Part shown: piece by piece, positions 16,043 to 24,719 of the stretch
Position numbering within the stretch: the first letter of the stretch is position 1
How the letters are laid out: each line of letters opens with the position of its first letter
NCBI GenBank assembly: GCA_910579645.1
Contig: CAJTVK010000034.1
Coordinates: 1 to 35,640 of the forward strand
DNA: 35,640 bases
Reading direction: 5' to 3'
DNA from: an uncultured Lachnospiraceae bacterium
Lineage (GTDB): Bacteria; Bacillota; Clostridia; Lachnospirales; Lachnospiraceae
Program-made: the position numbers and the translations under genes
The notes under the pieces: generated by a model
What the model was told of the DNA's origin: nothing
Seen by the model: the letters and a program-made list of their open reading frames with translations, nothing else
Database searches by the model: none

Positions 16043-16084
16043 GAAACGGCGGCAAAGACGGGCAGACGTTTCCGGGGGTTTTTT
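16043..16084 (+). terminator. Weak hairpin with T6 run, possible attenuator
   Basis: GAAACG (16043-16048) can pair with CGTTTC (16067-16072), followed by GGGGG and TTTTTT (16079-16084). CGGGCA (16059-16064), in the loop, can instead pair with TGCCCG (15968-15973) inside the short ORF, giving two competing structures. The stem is only six pairs. Confidence 0.3.
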
Positions 16085-16100
16085 ATTTCCGCGGGTAGAT

Positions 16101-17285
16101 ATGGAGAAGCAGAGTGACAGAAAGAAAAGGGCAGGCAGGGCACGGAAGAAGAGGGTGATGAATGTGGCGGAAGCGGCAGCCGGGGCATGGGAACTTCCGG
16201 AGATTATATTCCCGAAAATACCGGGAGATGAAGAACGGGAAATTTATGTAAGCCCGGAATTTATAGCAGTGAAGGGAGGGACGGCTTATTTTTCGCTGGA
16301 TACTGAGGCAAAGGAGATTCTGATAGAGCAGTTGCTGATGAAATATAGGAAATCAGGTATCCGCGATTCCGGGTTCGGGAAGAAGCTGTATATCAGGTAT
16401 GAGGAAGGGGAGGAAGAGCCGTTTGTAAAAAAGAAAGCGGAAATTGTGGAAGCATTGCTGACGGTTGTTTACAAAACGGGAAAATTCAGCATTTCGCTGT
16501 ATGACGTACTTGCTTATCAGAAAGTTGGGAAAGGGTGCTTTCTTTTAACGGCGGAAGGATTGTATTCGCCGGCATTTCTGGAGGAACACGGCAGGTATAT
16601 AGCGTTGCGTGAACTGGGGAAAACGGATGAAAGGGGGATATTCGGCCAAGACGGAAACTGCATTTACAGGGGAAGGCTTTCGGACAGCTTTTTGGGGATG
16701 TCGGCGGAACTGATTGCATTGAACGGCAAAGTGAAGAGCCTGCCTATGCTGCATCCCTTTTGCCGGGAGAGCGAGGAAAACAGGGAACGCTATCTTACTT
16801 TTCTTGTATACCGGCTGTTTGCGAATATGGGCATTACGGCAGACGGAGTAATCCGGATAGGATTGCTGGCAGGGCAGTTCCGGATTCCGGCTGTCCGGCT
16901 GTCGGATATCATCAGGCAGGTATGGGAAGTCAGGAAACAAAAGGGCATAAGCTACGAGAAATATGCCCAAAGTGCGTATTCCTGCCTTACGAATGATTTT
17001 CTGGCGTATAAATATTTGCTTTATTATGATATTGTCGCCTTTGAATTATACAGAAGCGGATCTTATATAAAGCGCAGCGTTACTTGGTTTGGCATAGAAG
17101 CGGAGAAGCGGTTTGGGATGGTGCCTATCGTATGGAAGCGGTATATTAACTGTTTGGAAGCGGCGGAGAAAAACGGAGTGGATTTGGCGGAAATAACAGG
17201 GCTTTCGGATGAAAAAGAACGGGCTATGTACCGGATGGCGGCATATGAAGCGGAAGTACGGAAGGAATTGACAGGAGGTAGATAA
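16101..17285 (+). CDS. Operon protein A: unknown, soluble, 394 aa
   Basis: First gene of the multi-ATPase operon. The 394-residue product has a basic N-terminus, then a predicted alpha/beta region (about 45-200: IYVSPEFIAVKGGTAYFSLD, FGKKLYIRYEEGEEEPF) and a mainly helical region rich in aromatic residues (about 215-394). No signal peptide, membrane helix or nucleotide motif is seen, and I do not recognise a family. ATG 16101 has only a weak GGGTAG upstream; ATG 16158, with GAGGG just before it, is an alternative giving 375 residues. The stop is one base from the next start, and the ribosome site of gene B (GGAGG) overlaps the end of this gene, so the two are translationally coupled. It is probably an accessory or substrate-recognising component. 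Confidence 0.75.
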   Translation: MEKQSDRKKRAGRARKKRVMNVAEAAAGAWELPEIIFPKIPGDEEREIYVSPEFIAVKGGTAYFSLDTEAKEILIEQLLMKYRKSGIRDSGFGKKLYIRYEEGEEEPFVKKKAEIVEALLTVVYKTGKFSISLYDVLAYQKVGKGCFLLTAEGLYSPAFLEEHGRYIALRELGKTDERGIFGQDGNCIYRGRLSDSFLGMSAELIALNGKVKSLPMLHPFCRESEENRERYLTFLVYRLFANMGITADGVIRIGLLAGQFRIPAVRLSDIIRQVWEVRKQKGISYEKYAQSAYSCLTNDFLAYKYLLYYDIVAFELYRSGSYIKRSVTWFGIEAEKRFGMVPIVWKRYINCLEAAEKNGVDLAEITGLSDEKERAMYRMAAYEAEVRKELTGGR

Positions 17286-17286
17286 G

Positions 17287-20037
17287 ATGGCGGTTACGGC
17301 AAAGGGCGGAACGATTCGGGTAATCTGCTTGGAAGATACGAAAAAGGGAAGCAAGATAAGATATGAGAAAAGAGACGGCATCCGCAAAATAAGTATACCG
17401 GAAGAATATACAAAAGCGGAGATTTATGTGGGGGATCCGTATGAGGGAATCAGGCATACGGCAGAACGGCAGCCGGTAACGGCTGACACGGATTTCCTGA
17501 AGAAAGTCAGTGGCGGAGAAAAAAGCCGGGAGAATGGCACCGATGTGGATGGCACCGCATATACGGCAGAGGAAGGCAGGCTGCTGCAGAAGCTGGGAAA
17601 TCTGAACGGACTGGAATTTACTTTTGATGTGGAGGAACCGGTACTTTCTTATGAGGATGTGACGGATCAGATTATGTTTCATTTTCCTCCTATCGGACAG
17701 GCTGTGCTGTCGGACAGCAGCGGCGGGCTTTGGGCTTATTACGGTATCCGCAGGTTCCGGATTAAGGTGGATAAATTGTTGGATGATGTTAATGACAGCA
17801 GCCTGGAAGTATTGCCGAAACTATATTTTTATATGAAGGATACCAAGAGGATACCGAATCTGGAGATGCCGGAGTTCAGGGTGGCGGCGAAGGATAGAAC
17901 AGCCCAAAAGGGGGAGAAGAGGTATTACGAATGCTATAACTATATTGATACCAACCGGTTGGGCGAAATGCTGGAGGAAAAGGAACAGGCGGCTCTGTTT
18001 TCCGGTTATTTTGAAGTGACGTTCCGCTGGACGACGGAAGAGACGCAAAAAAGGTATGCGGATATTTCTTATTGTCTTCCGATTAAGCTGTATGTTCAAA
18101 ATACGAAATACAGAGGGAACGGAAAATTCTGCCTGCCGCTGCAGAATAAGACGGTTTCCGTGGATTTCGGAACCTCTTCTTCCTGCGTGGCGGTGGAAGG
18201 GAAAAACGGAATCGAATTGCTCACCTTGTCGTCGGATGAACTGCCGAATGCCGGACAGAATATGAATATCTATGAGAATCCCACTTATATGATGATATAC
18301 CGGTGGAAGGAGATTTATGACCAGTGGAGGCGGGAAAACGGCAATTATCCTTTTCTGGCCAGAGGCAGCAGGGAGGATGAGTTCAGCGACGGCGGAGTAC
18401 AGTTTGACTTCGGTTATTCGGTCAAGAACTGCATGGATAAGGTAAACGAGGATGAACTGAATGCGATTCTGACGGAAATAAAAATGCTTCCCTATATTCT
18501 GTACCATGGAAGACAGCTGGATTTCCGGCCGTTCGTGAAAGAAAACAAACCGGTAGTGAAACTGGTGTCTTCGCCGGAGGAAGAGGACGAGGAGCATTTG
18601 GATCCGGTGGCATTCTATGCATATATTATCGGGCGGGCAGTCAATAATGTGGCGAGGAATAAAATTTATACCAAGTTCCATATTACTTATCCGGTGAAAT
18701 TTGACAAGAAACTGCGGGAAAAAATGAGGAGATCTTTCGAATACGGGCTGCGGCGTTCACTGCCGATTCCGCTGCGCGGGGAGGACATTCTGCGTGTGGA
18801 AATGAAATGGGCGGAACCGGTGGCTTATATAGGGGCTATCTGTACCAGATACTTAAAGCTGACGGAAGGCCGCCCGGAATTGTTTGCCGTATTTGATTTC
18901 GGGGGAGGCACGCTGGATTATTCATTCGGCATTTTTGCCTTAGATCCGGAGGACGACGAGGAAGCGGTCATACATATCCTGCAGGTGGACGGCGACAGCA
19001 ATATCGGCGGGGAAACGCTGATAAAGAGGATTTCCTATTGGATCTATAAAGATGACCCCAATAAGGCTGCTATGACAGAGGGACAAATTCCGTTTGAACT
19101 TCCCGCAGGTGAGAATATTCCGGACGGAATGAGCGAAAAGCTTTTCAATAACTCTAAGGAAGCACAGTCCAATGTACGGAAGTTGAATGAAAGAATTTCA
19201 AGAAGGATTTTTGAAGGGGAAAGCATAACAGGGGAGGAAGAAATTGAATTAATGTCTTTAGGCGGAACAACTGTCAGCATAAACTGTAATTATGATTCGG
19301 AACGGCAGAATGGGCTGTTGGAAAGTATTTTGGAGAAAAAGGTAGCGGAATTTCATCATGTTATGGATGTGACTTTTGAAAAATATTCCGAATTGCTTGC
19401 CGATTACGGACTTGAAAAATATTCCCCAGGCTGTGTCAATATTTATATGGCGGGAAACAGTTCCAAAAATATGAAATTGAAAGAACAGATGCAGAAAAAG
19501 TTTAAAGAAAACTATGCGAATAAAAAAGTTTGGCTGGTGGATGAAACAAATAAGGAGTTTACGGCTGATTTTTATGGGGACAGCAGTCCCAAGGCCGGGA
19601 ATGTGAAGGAGAGCAAGGTAGCCATTACTCCCAAGACGGCGGTGGCAATCGGGCAGATAGGTCTGCAGAAATACAAGGTGAAAGAGGCATATGCGGAAAC
19701 GCCGTTTTTATGGTATGTAGGGATAACCAATATTATGGACGGCAGCTTTACCATTAAAATACCCAGGTCGTCGCCGGATACCGGATGGGTAAAATATTGC
19801 AAAATCAATACGGAAGATGTACGGATTTATTATTCGGAAACAAGGGAAAGGGACGGGAACAGCAGCGCAATACACAGTGCGGAATTGGAACTGGGACAGG
19901 GGGATATCGGAAAGTTTCTGTATCTGCGCATAGCGGATTCCAATCATGTGGAGTATACGGTATGTGAGAAAGGGAGCGTGCCGGATGACGGAATGGAGAG
20001 GAATGCGGAAAGGGTAATCGGATTGCTGGAGGTCTGA
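17287..20037 (+). CDS. Operon protein B: Hsp70/actin-fold ATPase with a long N-terminal extension
   Basis: A 916-residue cytosolic protein carrying an Hsp70-like actin-fold ATPase. The phosphate-1 loop is SVDFGTSSSCVAV (about 291-303), the phosphate-2 loop is FAVFDFGGGTLDYSFG (about 532-547), and the adenosine motif is VNIYMAGNSS (about 716-726). An N-terminal region of about 285 residues, strand-rich and of unknown fold, precedes the ATPase; residues after about 790 form another strand-rich domain that could take the place of the Hsp70 substrate domain. It differs from DnaK in length and order and is nearer to divergent Hsp70-like proteins such as SrfB-type factors. Gene C, next, has a possibly GrpE-like end. 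The part at 19170-19560 is more A/T-rich than its surroundings. Confidence 0.85.
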   Translation: MAVTAKGGTIRVICLEDTKKGSKIRYEKRDGIRKISIPEEYTKAEIYVGDPYEGIRHTAERQPVTADTDFLKKVSGGEKSRENGTDVDGTAYTAEEGRLLQKLGNLNGLEFTFDVEEPVLSYEDVTDQIMFHFPPIGQAVLSDSSGGLWAYYGIRRFRIKVDKLLDDVNDSSLEVLPKLYFYMKDTKRIPNLEMPEFRVAAKDRTAQKGEKRYYECYNYIDTNRLGEMLEEKEQAALFSGYFEVTFRWTTEETQKRYADISYCLPIKLYVQNTKYRGNGKFCLPLQNKTVSVDFGTSSSCVAVEGKNGIELLTLSSDELPNAGQNMNIYENPTYMMIYRWKEIYDQWRRENGNYPFLARGSREDEFSDGGVQFDFGYSVKNCMDKVNEDELNAILTEIKMLPYILYHGRQLDFRPFVKENKPVVKLVSSPEEEDEEHLDPVAFYAYIIGRAVNNVARNKIYTKFHITYPVKFDKKLREKMRRSFEYGLRRSLPIPLRGEDILRVEMKWAEPVAYIGAICTRYLKLTEGRPELFAVFDFGGGTLDYSFGIFALDPEDDEEAVIHILQVDGDSNIGGETLIKRISYWIYKDDPNKAAMTEGQIPFELPAGENIPDGMSEKLFNNSKEAQSNVRKLNERISRRIFEGESITGEEEIELMSLGGTTVSINCNYDSERQNGLLESILEKKVAEFHHVMDVTFEKYSELLADYGLEKYSPGCVNIYMAGNSSKNMKLKEQMQKKFKENYANKKVWLVDETNKEFTADFYGDSSPKAGNVKESKVAITPKTAVAIGQIGLQKYKVKEAYAETPFLWYVGITNIMDGSFTIKIPRSSPDTGWVKYCKINTEDVRIYYSETRERDGNSSAIHSAELELGQGDIGKFLYLRIADSNHVEYTVCEKGSVPDDGMERNAERVIGLLEV

Positions 20038-20064
20038 TGCAGGGAATTGGCAGAGGATGCAGTA

Positions 20065-21750
20065 ATGGACGTAACATGCAGAAACGGATGCAGGGAAGAA
20101 AGGATGGGGGAAATGGCTAAAAACAGTGCCAATAAAAATTGGGGGAAAAAAAGAGAGAGGGAGAATGGGTCAGAAAAGGGGGAACAGAAAACTAATATTG
20201 CAAATGGGAAGGAGGGGAAAGATAAATTTAAAAAAAATAATAACAGTATGGAAATGAAAAGATTAAATGATGAAATCAGAAGTCTGAGGGATACCATCCA
20301 AGGGTTATCGAAGCAATTGTCGGAAGATAAATCGGATGCTCGGAAAACAGAGACAATCGAGGAAATGCTGGTCAGGATTGAGGGTGGATTATCCGGCAAA
20401 ATGAATGAAGCAGCAGGAAGAATAGGGAAGTTAGAAGAAGCCAATCATAATATTATTCTTGCAATTAAGGGGTTAGAAGAAGTAAAGGAGTTAAAGGGGG
20501 AGTGGGAACAGACAAAAAGCCGGATTGGCGATTTGGACAGAGCAGTAGTACAGTTGACACAAACGGAGGAGGCAAGGGGAAAATTAACAGAAAAACTGAA
20601 CGATAAGACGCAGAAGATATTGGATATAGGGCAAGAATTATCTGACGCAAAGCAAGAACTGGCAGGAACCGGAAATAAAATATTGAGTCAGGTAGCGGAA
20701 CTGTCGGGAGTAAAAGCCGACTTTGACAGGGCAAAGGAAGAATGGGACAGCAAAGTACAGGGATTATCTGTGGAAAATAAAAGTTTGTCCGAGATAATCG
20801 AGAAGTTAACTAAGTCAAAGAAGGATTTATTCAAAGAAAAGGAGGATTTATTCAAAGAGAAAGAGAATTTAATCAAAGAGAAGGAGGATTTAAGCAGAGA
20901 AAAGGAGAATTTAAGCAGAGAGAAGGAGGATTTAACCAAAGAGAAGGAGGATTTAATCAAAGAGAAGGAGGATTTAATTAAAGAGAAGGAGAATTTATCT
21001 AAATCGAATAAGGAATTAGCCGAGAAGAAGGAGGAATTATATAAGGCAGGGCAGAAAGCGGAAGAAGACTTGCGGAAAGCAAGCGAAAAAGCCGGCATGC
21101 AAGAGGAAGAACTGTCTGCACTAAACCGGCAAATAGAGCAGCGGAATACGGAACGGACCGTACGGCAGAAAAAAATTGCCGTTCTTGAAAGTGATTTAGA
21201 GGAAAAGGAAATCAAGCTGGGTGAGGCTAAGACGGCATTGAGCAATGCCGAACGGCAGTTGGAAGAGTATAGCAGCCGGTTCGGCAGTTGGGAAGAACTT
21301 ACCGGGGCTTACCGGGATCTTATGGAAAAGATGTACCGTTGTGTATCTTTGCAGGAAATCATAGGGAAATATGCCTTGGAGGAAGACTTACAGAGTGCGG
21401 ATACCGTAGAAAATATGCTGAAATTCATAGGGGTAGTCGGCGTAGGAGGCAGTTTTGCACAGGTAGTGTACAATGTTATGCGGAATTATAAGAAAACCAA
21501 TGCACAGTATCTGACGGAAGAGGAAAGAAGTTTTATTGCGGAACTGAACGGATACTGCCGCAGGACACTGCCGGCGGAGTTTGACGTATTGGATATCCCT
21601 GATACAGGCAAGTTCGATTCGGCGGTTATGCAGGACATGGAAAAGCCTACGGCTCCGTACCGGAATATAGCCGGGGTATATGTGCCGGGACTTCGGGGAG
21701 ATGCGAAGTCGTTTAAGCAGAGGGCAATTGTGCACGGAACGAAAGGATAA
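20065..21750 (+). CDS. Operon protein C: long coiled-coil protein, possible GrpE-like C-terminus
   Basis: A protein of about 561 residues, mostly one long alpha helix or coiled coil (about 70-430) with eight consecutive heptads of the form KEKEDLx (20833-21000). The last 140 residues form a separate domain: a helical part (YRCVSLQEIIGKYALEEDLQ, VVYNVMRNYKKTNAQYLTEE) and an end containing FDSAVMQDM, PTAPYRNIAGVYVPGLRG and KQRAIVHG. The spacing of FDxxxxxxM, GVYxxG and the closing strand recalls the GrpE beta-wing, and the gene directly follows an Hsp70-like gene, so a nucleotide-exchange or adaptor role is suggested; this is a weak analogy. The start is uncertain: ATG 20065 has AGAGGA 7 bases upstream, while TTG 20047, ATG 20104 and ATG 20113 are also possible. 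Confidence 0.75.
   Translation: MDVTCRNGCREERMGEMAKNSANKNWGKKRERENGSEKGEQKTNIANGKEGKDKFKKNNNSMEMKRLNDEIRSLRDTIQGLSKQLSEDKSDARKTETIEEMLVRIEGGLSGKMNEAAGRIGKLEEANHNIILAIKGLEEVKELKGEWEQTKSRIGDLDRAVVQLTQTEEARGKLTEKLNDKTQKILDIGQELSDAKQELAGTGNKILSQVAELSGVKADFDRAKEEWDSKVQGLSVENKSLSEIIEKLTKSKKDLFKEKEDLFKEKENLIKEKEDLSREKENLSREKEDLTKEKEDLIKEKEDLIKEKENLSKSNKELAEKKEELYKAGQKAEEDLRKASEKAGMQEEELSALNRQIEQRNTERTVRQKKIAVLESDLEEKEIKLGEAKTALSNAERQLEEYSSRFGSWEELTGAYRDLMEKMYRCVSLQEIIGKYALEEDLQSADTVENMLKFIGVVGVGGSFAQVVYNVMRNYKKTNAQYLTEEERSFIAELNGYCRRTLPAEFDVLDIPDTGKFDSAVMQDMEKPTAPYRNIAGVYVPGLRGDAKSFKQRAIVHGTKG
20833..21000 (+). repeat. Eight 21-bp in-frame repeats encoding KEKEDLx heptads
   Basis: Eight units of 21 bases encode (K/R)EKE(D/N)L(F/I/S/T). 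The high DNA similarity indicates expansion by duplication and gives a locally A/G-rich strand. Confidence 0.85.
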
Positions 21751-21758
21751 CGGCCGGT

Positions 21759-22376
21759 ATGGATAGGTCAGAGAATATCAGAATCAGTCATTATGTATGC
21801 GAGACGGAGGTATTGGGACCCGGGCGGCGGTTTGCGGTTTGGTTTCAGGGCTGTAATAAAAGATGCGAAGGCTGCATCAATCCGGAAGGACGGCAGCCGG
21901 ACGGGGGAGAGTGGGTTGCGGTAGACGAATTGCTGGCAAAAATCGGGCAGCAGAAGGGTCTTCAGGGAATTACCATAAGCGGCGGGGAGCCTTTTCTGCA
22001 GTATGCCGGGCTGAAACGGCTGATCGAGGACGTAAAGGCGGAAACAAAGCTGGATATTATGCTGTATTCCGGATATACCCTTAAGGAACTGCAGGATAGA
22101 TATGGCAGCGGATTGACAGTGCTTCTGCGGCAGGTGGATATTTTTATTGACGGGGAATACCGCAGGGAGGAAGACCACGGAACCATTTACCGAGGCTCGG
22201 ACAACCAGAATATTTATTTTTTTACCGAACGTTATGCATCTTTTCGACAACAGATATACGGAACAAAGAACAGGGATATAGAATTTCTGGCGGACGGAGA
22301 GGCGGTTTACTTGGTGGGAGTGCCGCCGAAAGACTTTTATCCGGAACTGATAAAAAAAATAAGGCAATCGGTTTAA
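21759..22376 (+). CDS. Operon protein D: NrdG-like radical-SAM 4Fe-4S protein
   Basis: A 205-residue radical S-adenosylmethionine protein. The cluster-binding motif is FQGCNKRCEGC (Cys32, Cys36, Cys39: CX3CX2C), and the SAM-binding GGEP is in ITISGGEPFL (75-78). Length and the RFAVWFQGCNKRCEGC context place it close to the anaerobic ribonucleotide-reductase activase NrdG and pyruvate formate-lyase activating enzymes, which generate a glycyl radical on a partner. No glycyl-radical protein is encoded in this window: no partner with the C-terminal RVxGY motif is seen. It may therefore act on an operon product or on small molecules. ATG 21759 has AAAGGA 11 bases upstream, inside the previous gene, and the genes are 8 bases apart. 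Confidence 0.9.
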   Translation: MDRSENIRISHYVCETEVLGPGRRFAVWFQGCNKRCEGCINPEGRQPDGGEWVAVDELLAKIGQQKGLQGITISGGEPFLQYAGLKRLIEDVKAETKLDIMLYSGYTLKELQDRYGSGLTVLLRQVDIFIDGEYRREEDHGTIYRGSDNQNIYFFTERYASFRQQIYGTKNRDIEFLADGEAVYLVGVPPKDFYPELIKKIRQSV

Positions 22377-22415
22377 ATTTTAGTCTGACAGAGCACAAAA
22401 AGGAGGAATTTGGGA

Positions 22416-23924
22416 ATGAGCGGAAAAAAATCCACGGAAGTAGAGGATATGCTTTTGAAAGGCAGTGAGGCAAGGAAAGCGGGCGAAAAGAACTGGGCGA
22501 ATCGGATTTATGCCGGGGCTTTGGAACTGAAAGGAAATCAGGAAAAGATTGAACGGTATTACGGGCAGGTACAGCAGGATAAATTTGCTCTGGGCAGCGA
22601 TTGTATCCGGCAGTTCCCGCAGGAATGTGAGGAACTGGAGGAGCAGCGGAAAAAACTCCGCAGCAAGGAGCATAATAATTATACCGGCAATCTTGAGAAG
22701 ATAGAGGCCGACCGGAAAGCGATAGAAAAGAGTCTGCAGGAGGCCGATGAAGAAAGTGAATCCATACGGAAGAGCATAGCAGGGAAATATGATTATTGTG
22801 ATGCGGAATACAAAAGGGCGAAAAAGGTGGCCGCTAAATATAAAAGCACGGCAAAGCAGCGGGACGCAGTGATAAAAGAACTGGATCATGCGGTAAAAAT
22901 GAGCGAACTGGAATGCATAGAATTCCGGAATGCCGCACAGCAGATGGAGCAGCTTCAGGAAAAAATGCGTAAGCTGGAGGAAAAATCAAGGCGTATCATC
23001 GAACTGCGGAAAAAAGCGGCCGAGGCAAAGGCGTACCTGAAAAAATCCGTAGATGAAATAGACGCGGCTCTGGCCGGGAAATTCATGGCGGCAGAATATG
23101 AGGAACTGAAAAAGCAGGTAAGCAGGACGGAACGGATGGCGGATGCGGAGGCGGTCAATGCGCTGACATCGGTGAGCGAACGGATTGGGATGTTCCGGGC
23201 GGAACTGGACAAGCGGTATGCGGCATTTCTGGAAGAGCAGCAAAAGACGGCGGCGGGAATCGCCCAGCTGAAGGGATTGCTGGAAGCGGACGGTTATTAT
23301 GAGCCTACCGACTATCTGCGAAACGGGGAGCAGGCGAAGAAGCATCTGCTTCTTTCTTACATAGAGGACTATGGAAACAGGGAGACGCTGATTCGGGAAA
23401 TCGAGGACGGAATCAGGGAGGCGGAGGAGGCCTATGAGCGGGAAGAGTTTGCCAAGGCACAGAATCTGACGGAAACGGCGGATGAGAAAATTCATCAGGC
23501 CATGGAATATGCCGTCCTTTTGCAGGAAAATATGCTGAAAAGCGCGTATATGGCTGTGGACATCCGTAAAGTCATGGCGGATTTCCATTATAAGGTAAGC
23601 GCGAAGATGATTGACGGGAATCCGAAAAACGGGTGGAGAGTGACTGCCAGCCAAGGCGGTGAGACGATTGATTTTGACCGGGTGTACTTCAATGAAGAGG
23701 GGACTCCGGAAATAGGCATTGACCATAAGCTTGCGCCGGGTGCATCCTGTAAGACGGAATGGAAGGAGTTTATGGGGGCATTGGATAAGAAAGGCATCTG
23801 CATTTGGAATATTGATTTGGAGGACGGTACGCCATTGATTCATAGGGTGAAGGAGGAAGGCACGAATATTATGAATCCTCCGGAACCGATGCCGGAAAAT
23901 GGCTTGGTGAACGAAAGAGGATAG
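22416..23924 (+). CDS. Operon protein E: coiled-coil protein with C-terminal alpha/beta domain, 502 aa
   Basis: A 502-residue soluble protein. Residues about 10-50 look like a short helical repeat (GSEARKAGEKNWANRIYAGA) as in TPR-like hairpins; residues about 65-290 are charged coiled coil; about 295-365 are helical; and about 370-502 form a strand-rich domain (FHYKVSAKM, GWRVTASQGGETIDFDRVYF, KGICIWNIDLEDG) ending in a polar tail. No catalytic motif is visible and I do not recognise a family. ATG 22416 is 9 bases after AGGAGG; TTG 22410 is too close. It sits between the radical-SAM gene and gene F and probably forms part of a structural scaffold. Confidence 0.78.
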   Translation: MSGKKSTEVEDMLLKGSEARKAGEKNWANRIYAGALELKGNQEKIERYYGQVQQDKFALGSDCIRQFPQECEELEEQRKKLRSKEHNNYTGNLEKIEADRKAIEKSLQEADEESESIRKSIAGKYDYCDAEYKRAKKVAAKYKSTAKQRDAVIKELDHAVKMSELECIEFRNAAQQMEQLQEKMRKLEEKSRRIIELRKKAAEAKAYLKKSVDEIDAALAGKFMAAEYEELKKQVSRTERMADAEAVNALTSVSERIGMFRAELDKRYAAFLEEQQKTAAGIAQLKGLLEADGYYEPTDYLRNGEQAKKHLLLSYIEDYGNRETLIREIEDGIREAEEAYEREEFAKAQNLTETADEKIHQAMEYAVLLQENMLKSAYMAVDIRKVMADFHYKVSAKMIDGNPKNGWRVTASQGGETIDFDRVYFNEEGTPEIGIDHKLAPGASCKTEWKEFMGALDKKGICIWNIDLEDGTPLIHRVKEEGTNIMNPPEPMPENGLVNERG

Positions 23925-23972
23925 GATGCCGGAGCACATGCTCCTGAAACAGTGCAGAAAGGGGGCTTAAAA

Positions 23973-24704
23973 ATGAGGGAACCGAATATGGAGCAGGTAG
24001 TGGTGATGCTTGCCAATGATGATTATGCAGGGAGGGTATTTGACATGCCCAATCCCAACGAGAGGATTGGCTGGCTGCTCTATTATCTGCAGGAGGAGCA
24101 GAAAGAGATGCTGTTTCACTGTATCTGCGAGCAGCCGGAGAAAAAAAAGAAGGATGTTTTTAAAGCATTGGTGGCTTTATATCCGCTTTCCAAGAATATC
24201 GTATTGTATATCCTGCAAAGGGCAGCCGGCGACTTGAGTGATTTTGCCCAGACCTATGACCCGGACGAAATGGTGCTGCGTCAGTTGGCGGCGACTGTGC
24301 AGACCGTTACGGAGAGTACAAGCAAAACCTCCAGAATATTGCGGGAGTATAGGCAGGGCATAGAAAAACTCCGGGAGGAAAGGGAAAAGCTGAAAGAAGA
24401 ACTGAGTGAAAAAAGGGAGGCAAGAAAGGAACTGAGGGACTTGGAACTGGAAGTGGACCGGCTGAACAAGGAACTTATGGAGAACTCGGTAACGGAAGAA
24501 GGTTTGCTGGCAGAGATTCGGGAGAAGAAAGAAGCCTGCCGGGCTGCGGAGGAATCCGTGCATAGGCGCAGGAAGGAATTGGAAAATGCAGCGGAAGAAC
24601 TGAAGGAAATAGAAAAAATGTCAGGTCAGGCGGCCGATAAAATGCCGGAGGAACACCGGAAAGCGTTGGAGGCCGTGCGGAAGGCAATCAGGGATTTAGG
24701 CTGA
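23973..24704 (+). CDS. Operon protein F: helical/coiled-coil protein, 243 aa
   Basis: A 243-residue soluble protein with a compact helical N-terminal domain (about 1-100, including NPNERIGWLLYYLQEEQKEM) and a long charged coiled coil (about 105-235). It has no membrane helix or enzymatic motif. ATG 23973 is 9 bases after GGGGG. It ends 15 bases before the AAA+ ATPase gene, to which it may be an adaptor; that is inferred only from its position and form. Confidence 0.77.
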   Translation: MREPNMEQVVVMLANDDYAGRVFDMPNPNERIGWLLYYLQEEQKEMLFHCICEQPEKKKKDVFKALVALYPLSKNIVLYILQRAAGDLSDFAQTYDPDEMVLRQLAATVQTVTESTSKTSRILREYRQGIEKLREEREKLKEELSEKREARKELRDLELEVDRLNKELMENSVTEEGLLAEIREKKEACRAAEESVHRRRKELENAAEELKEIEKMSGQAADKMPEEHRKALEAVRKAIRDLG

Positions 24705-24719
24705 CCGGGAGGTGAAGGG

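Larger units (their letters stand above)
15771..16100 (+). other. Intergenic leader of the multi-ATPase operon
   Basis: This 330-base region contains, in order, about 100 bases without clear signal, a strong promoter (15878-15906), a short ORF with a good ribosome site (15944-16039), and a weak hairpin with a T6 run (16043-16084). The order is that of a transcription-attenuated leader. Confidence 0.55.

Noticed and set aside
20065..21750. SMC/Rad50-type ATPase
   Set aside because: Despite the long coiled coil there is no Walker A or ABC signature at either end.
21759..22376. Housekeeping nrdG of an nrdDG operon
   Set aside because: No nrdD or other glycyl-radical gene is adjacent, and the gene is 8 bases from operon gene C.
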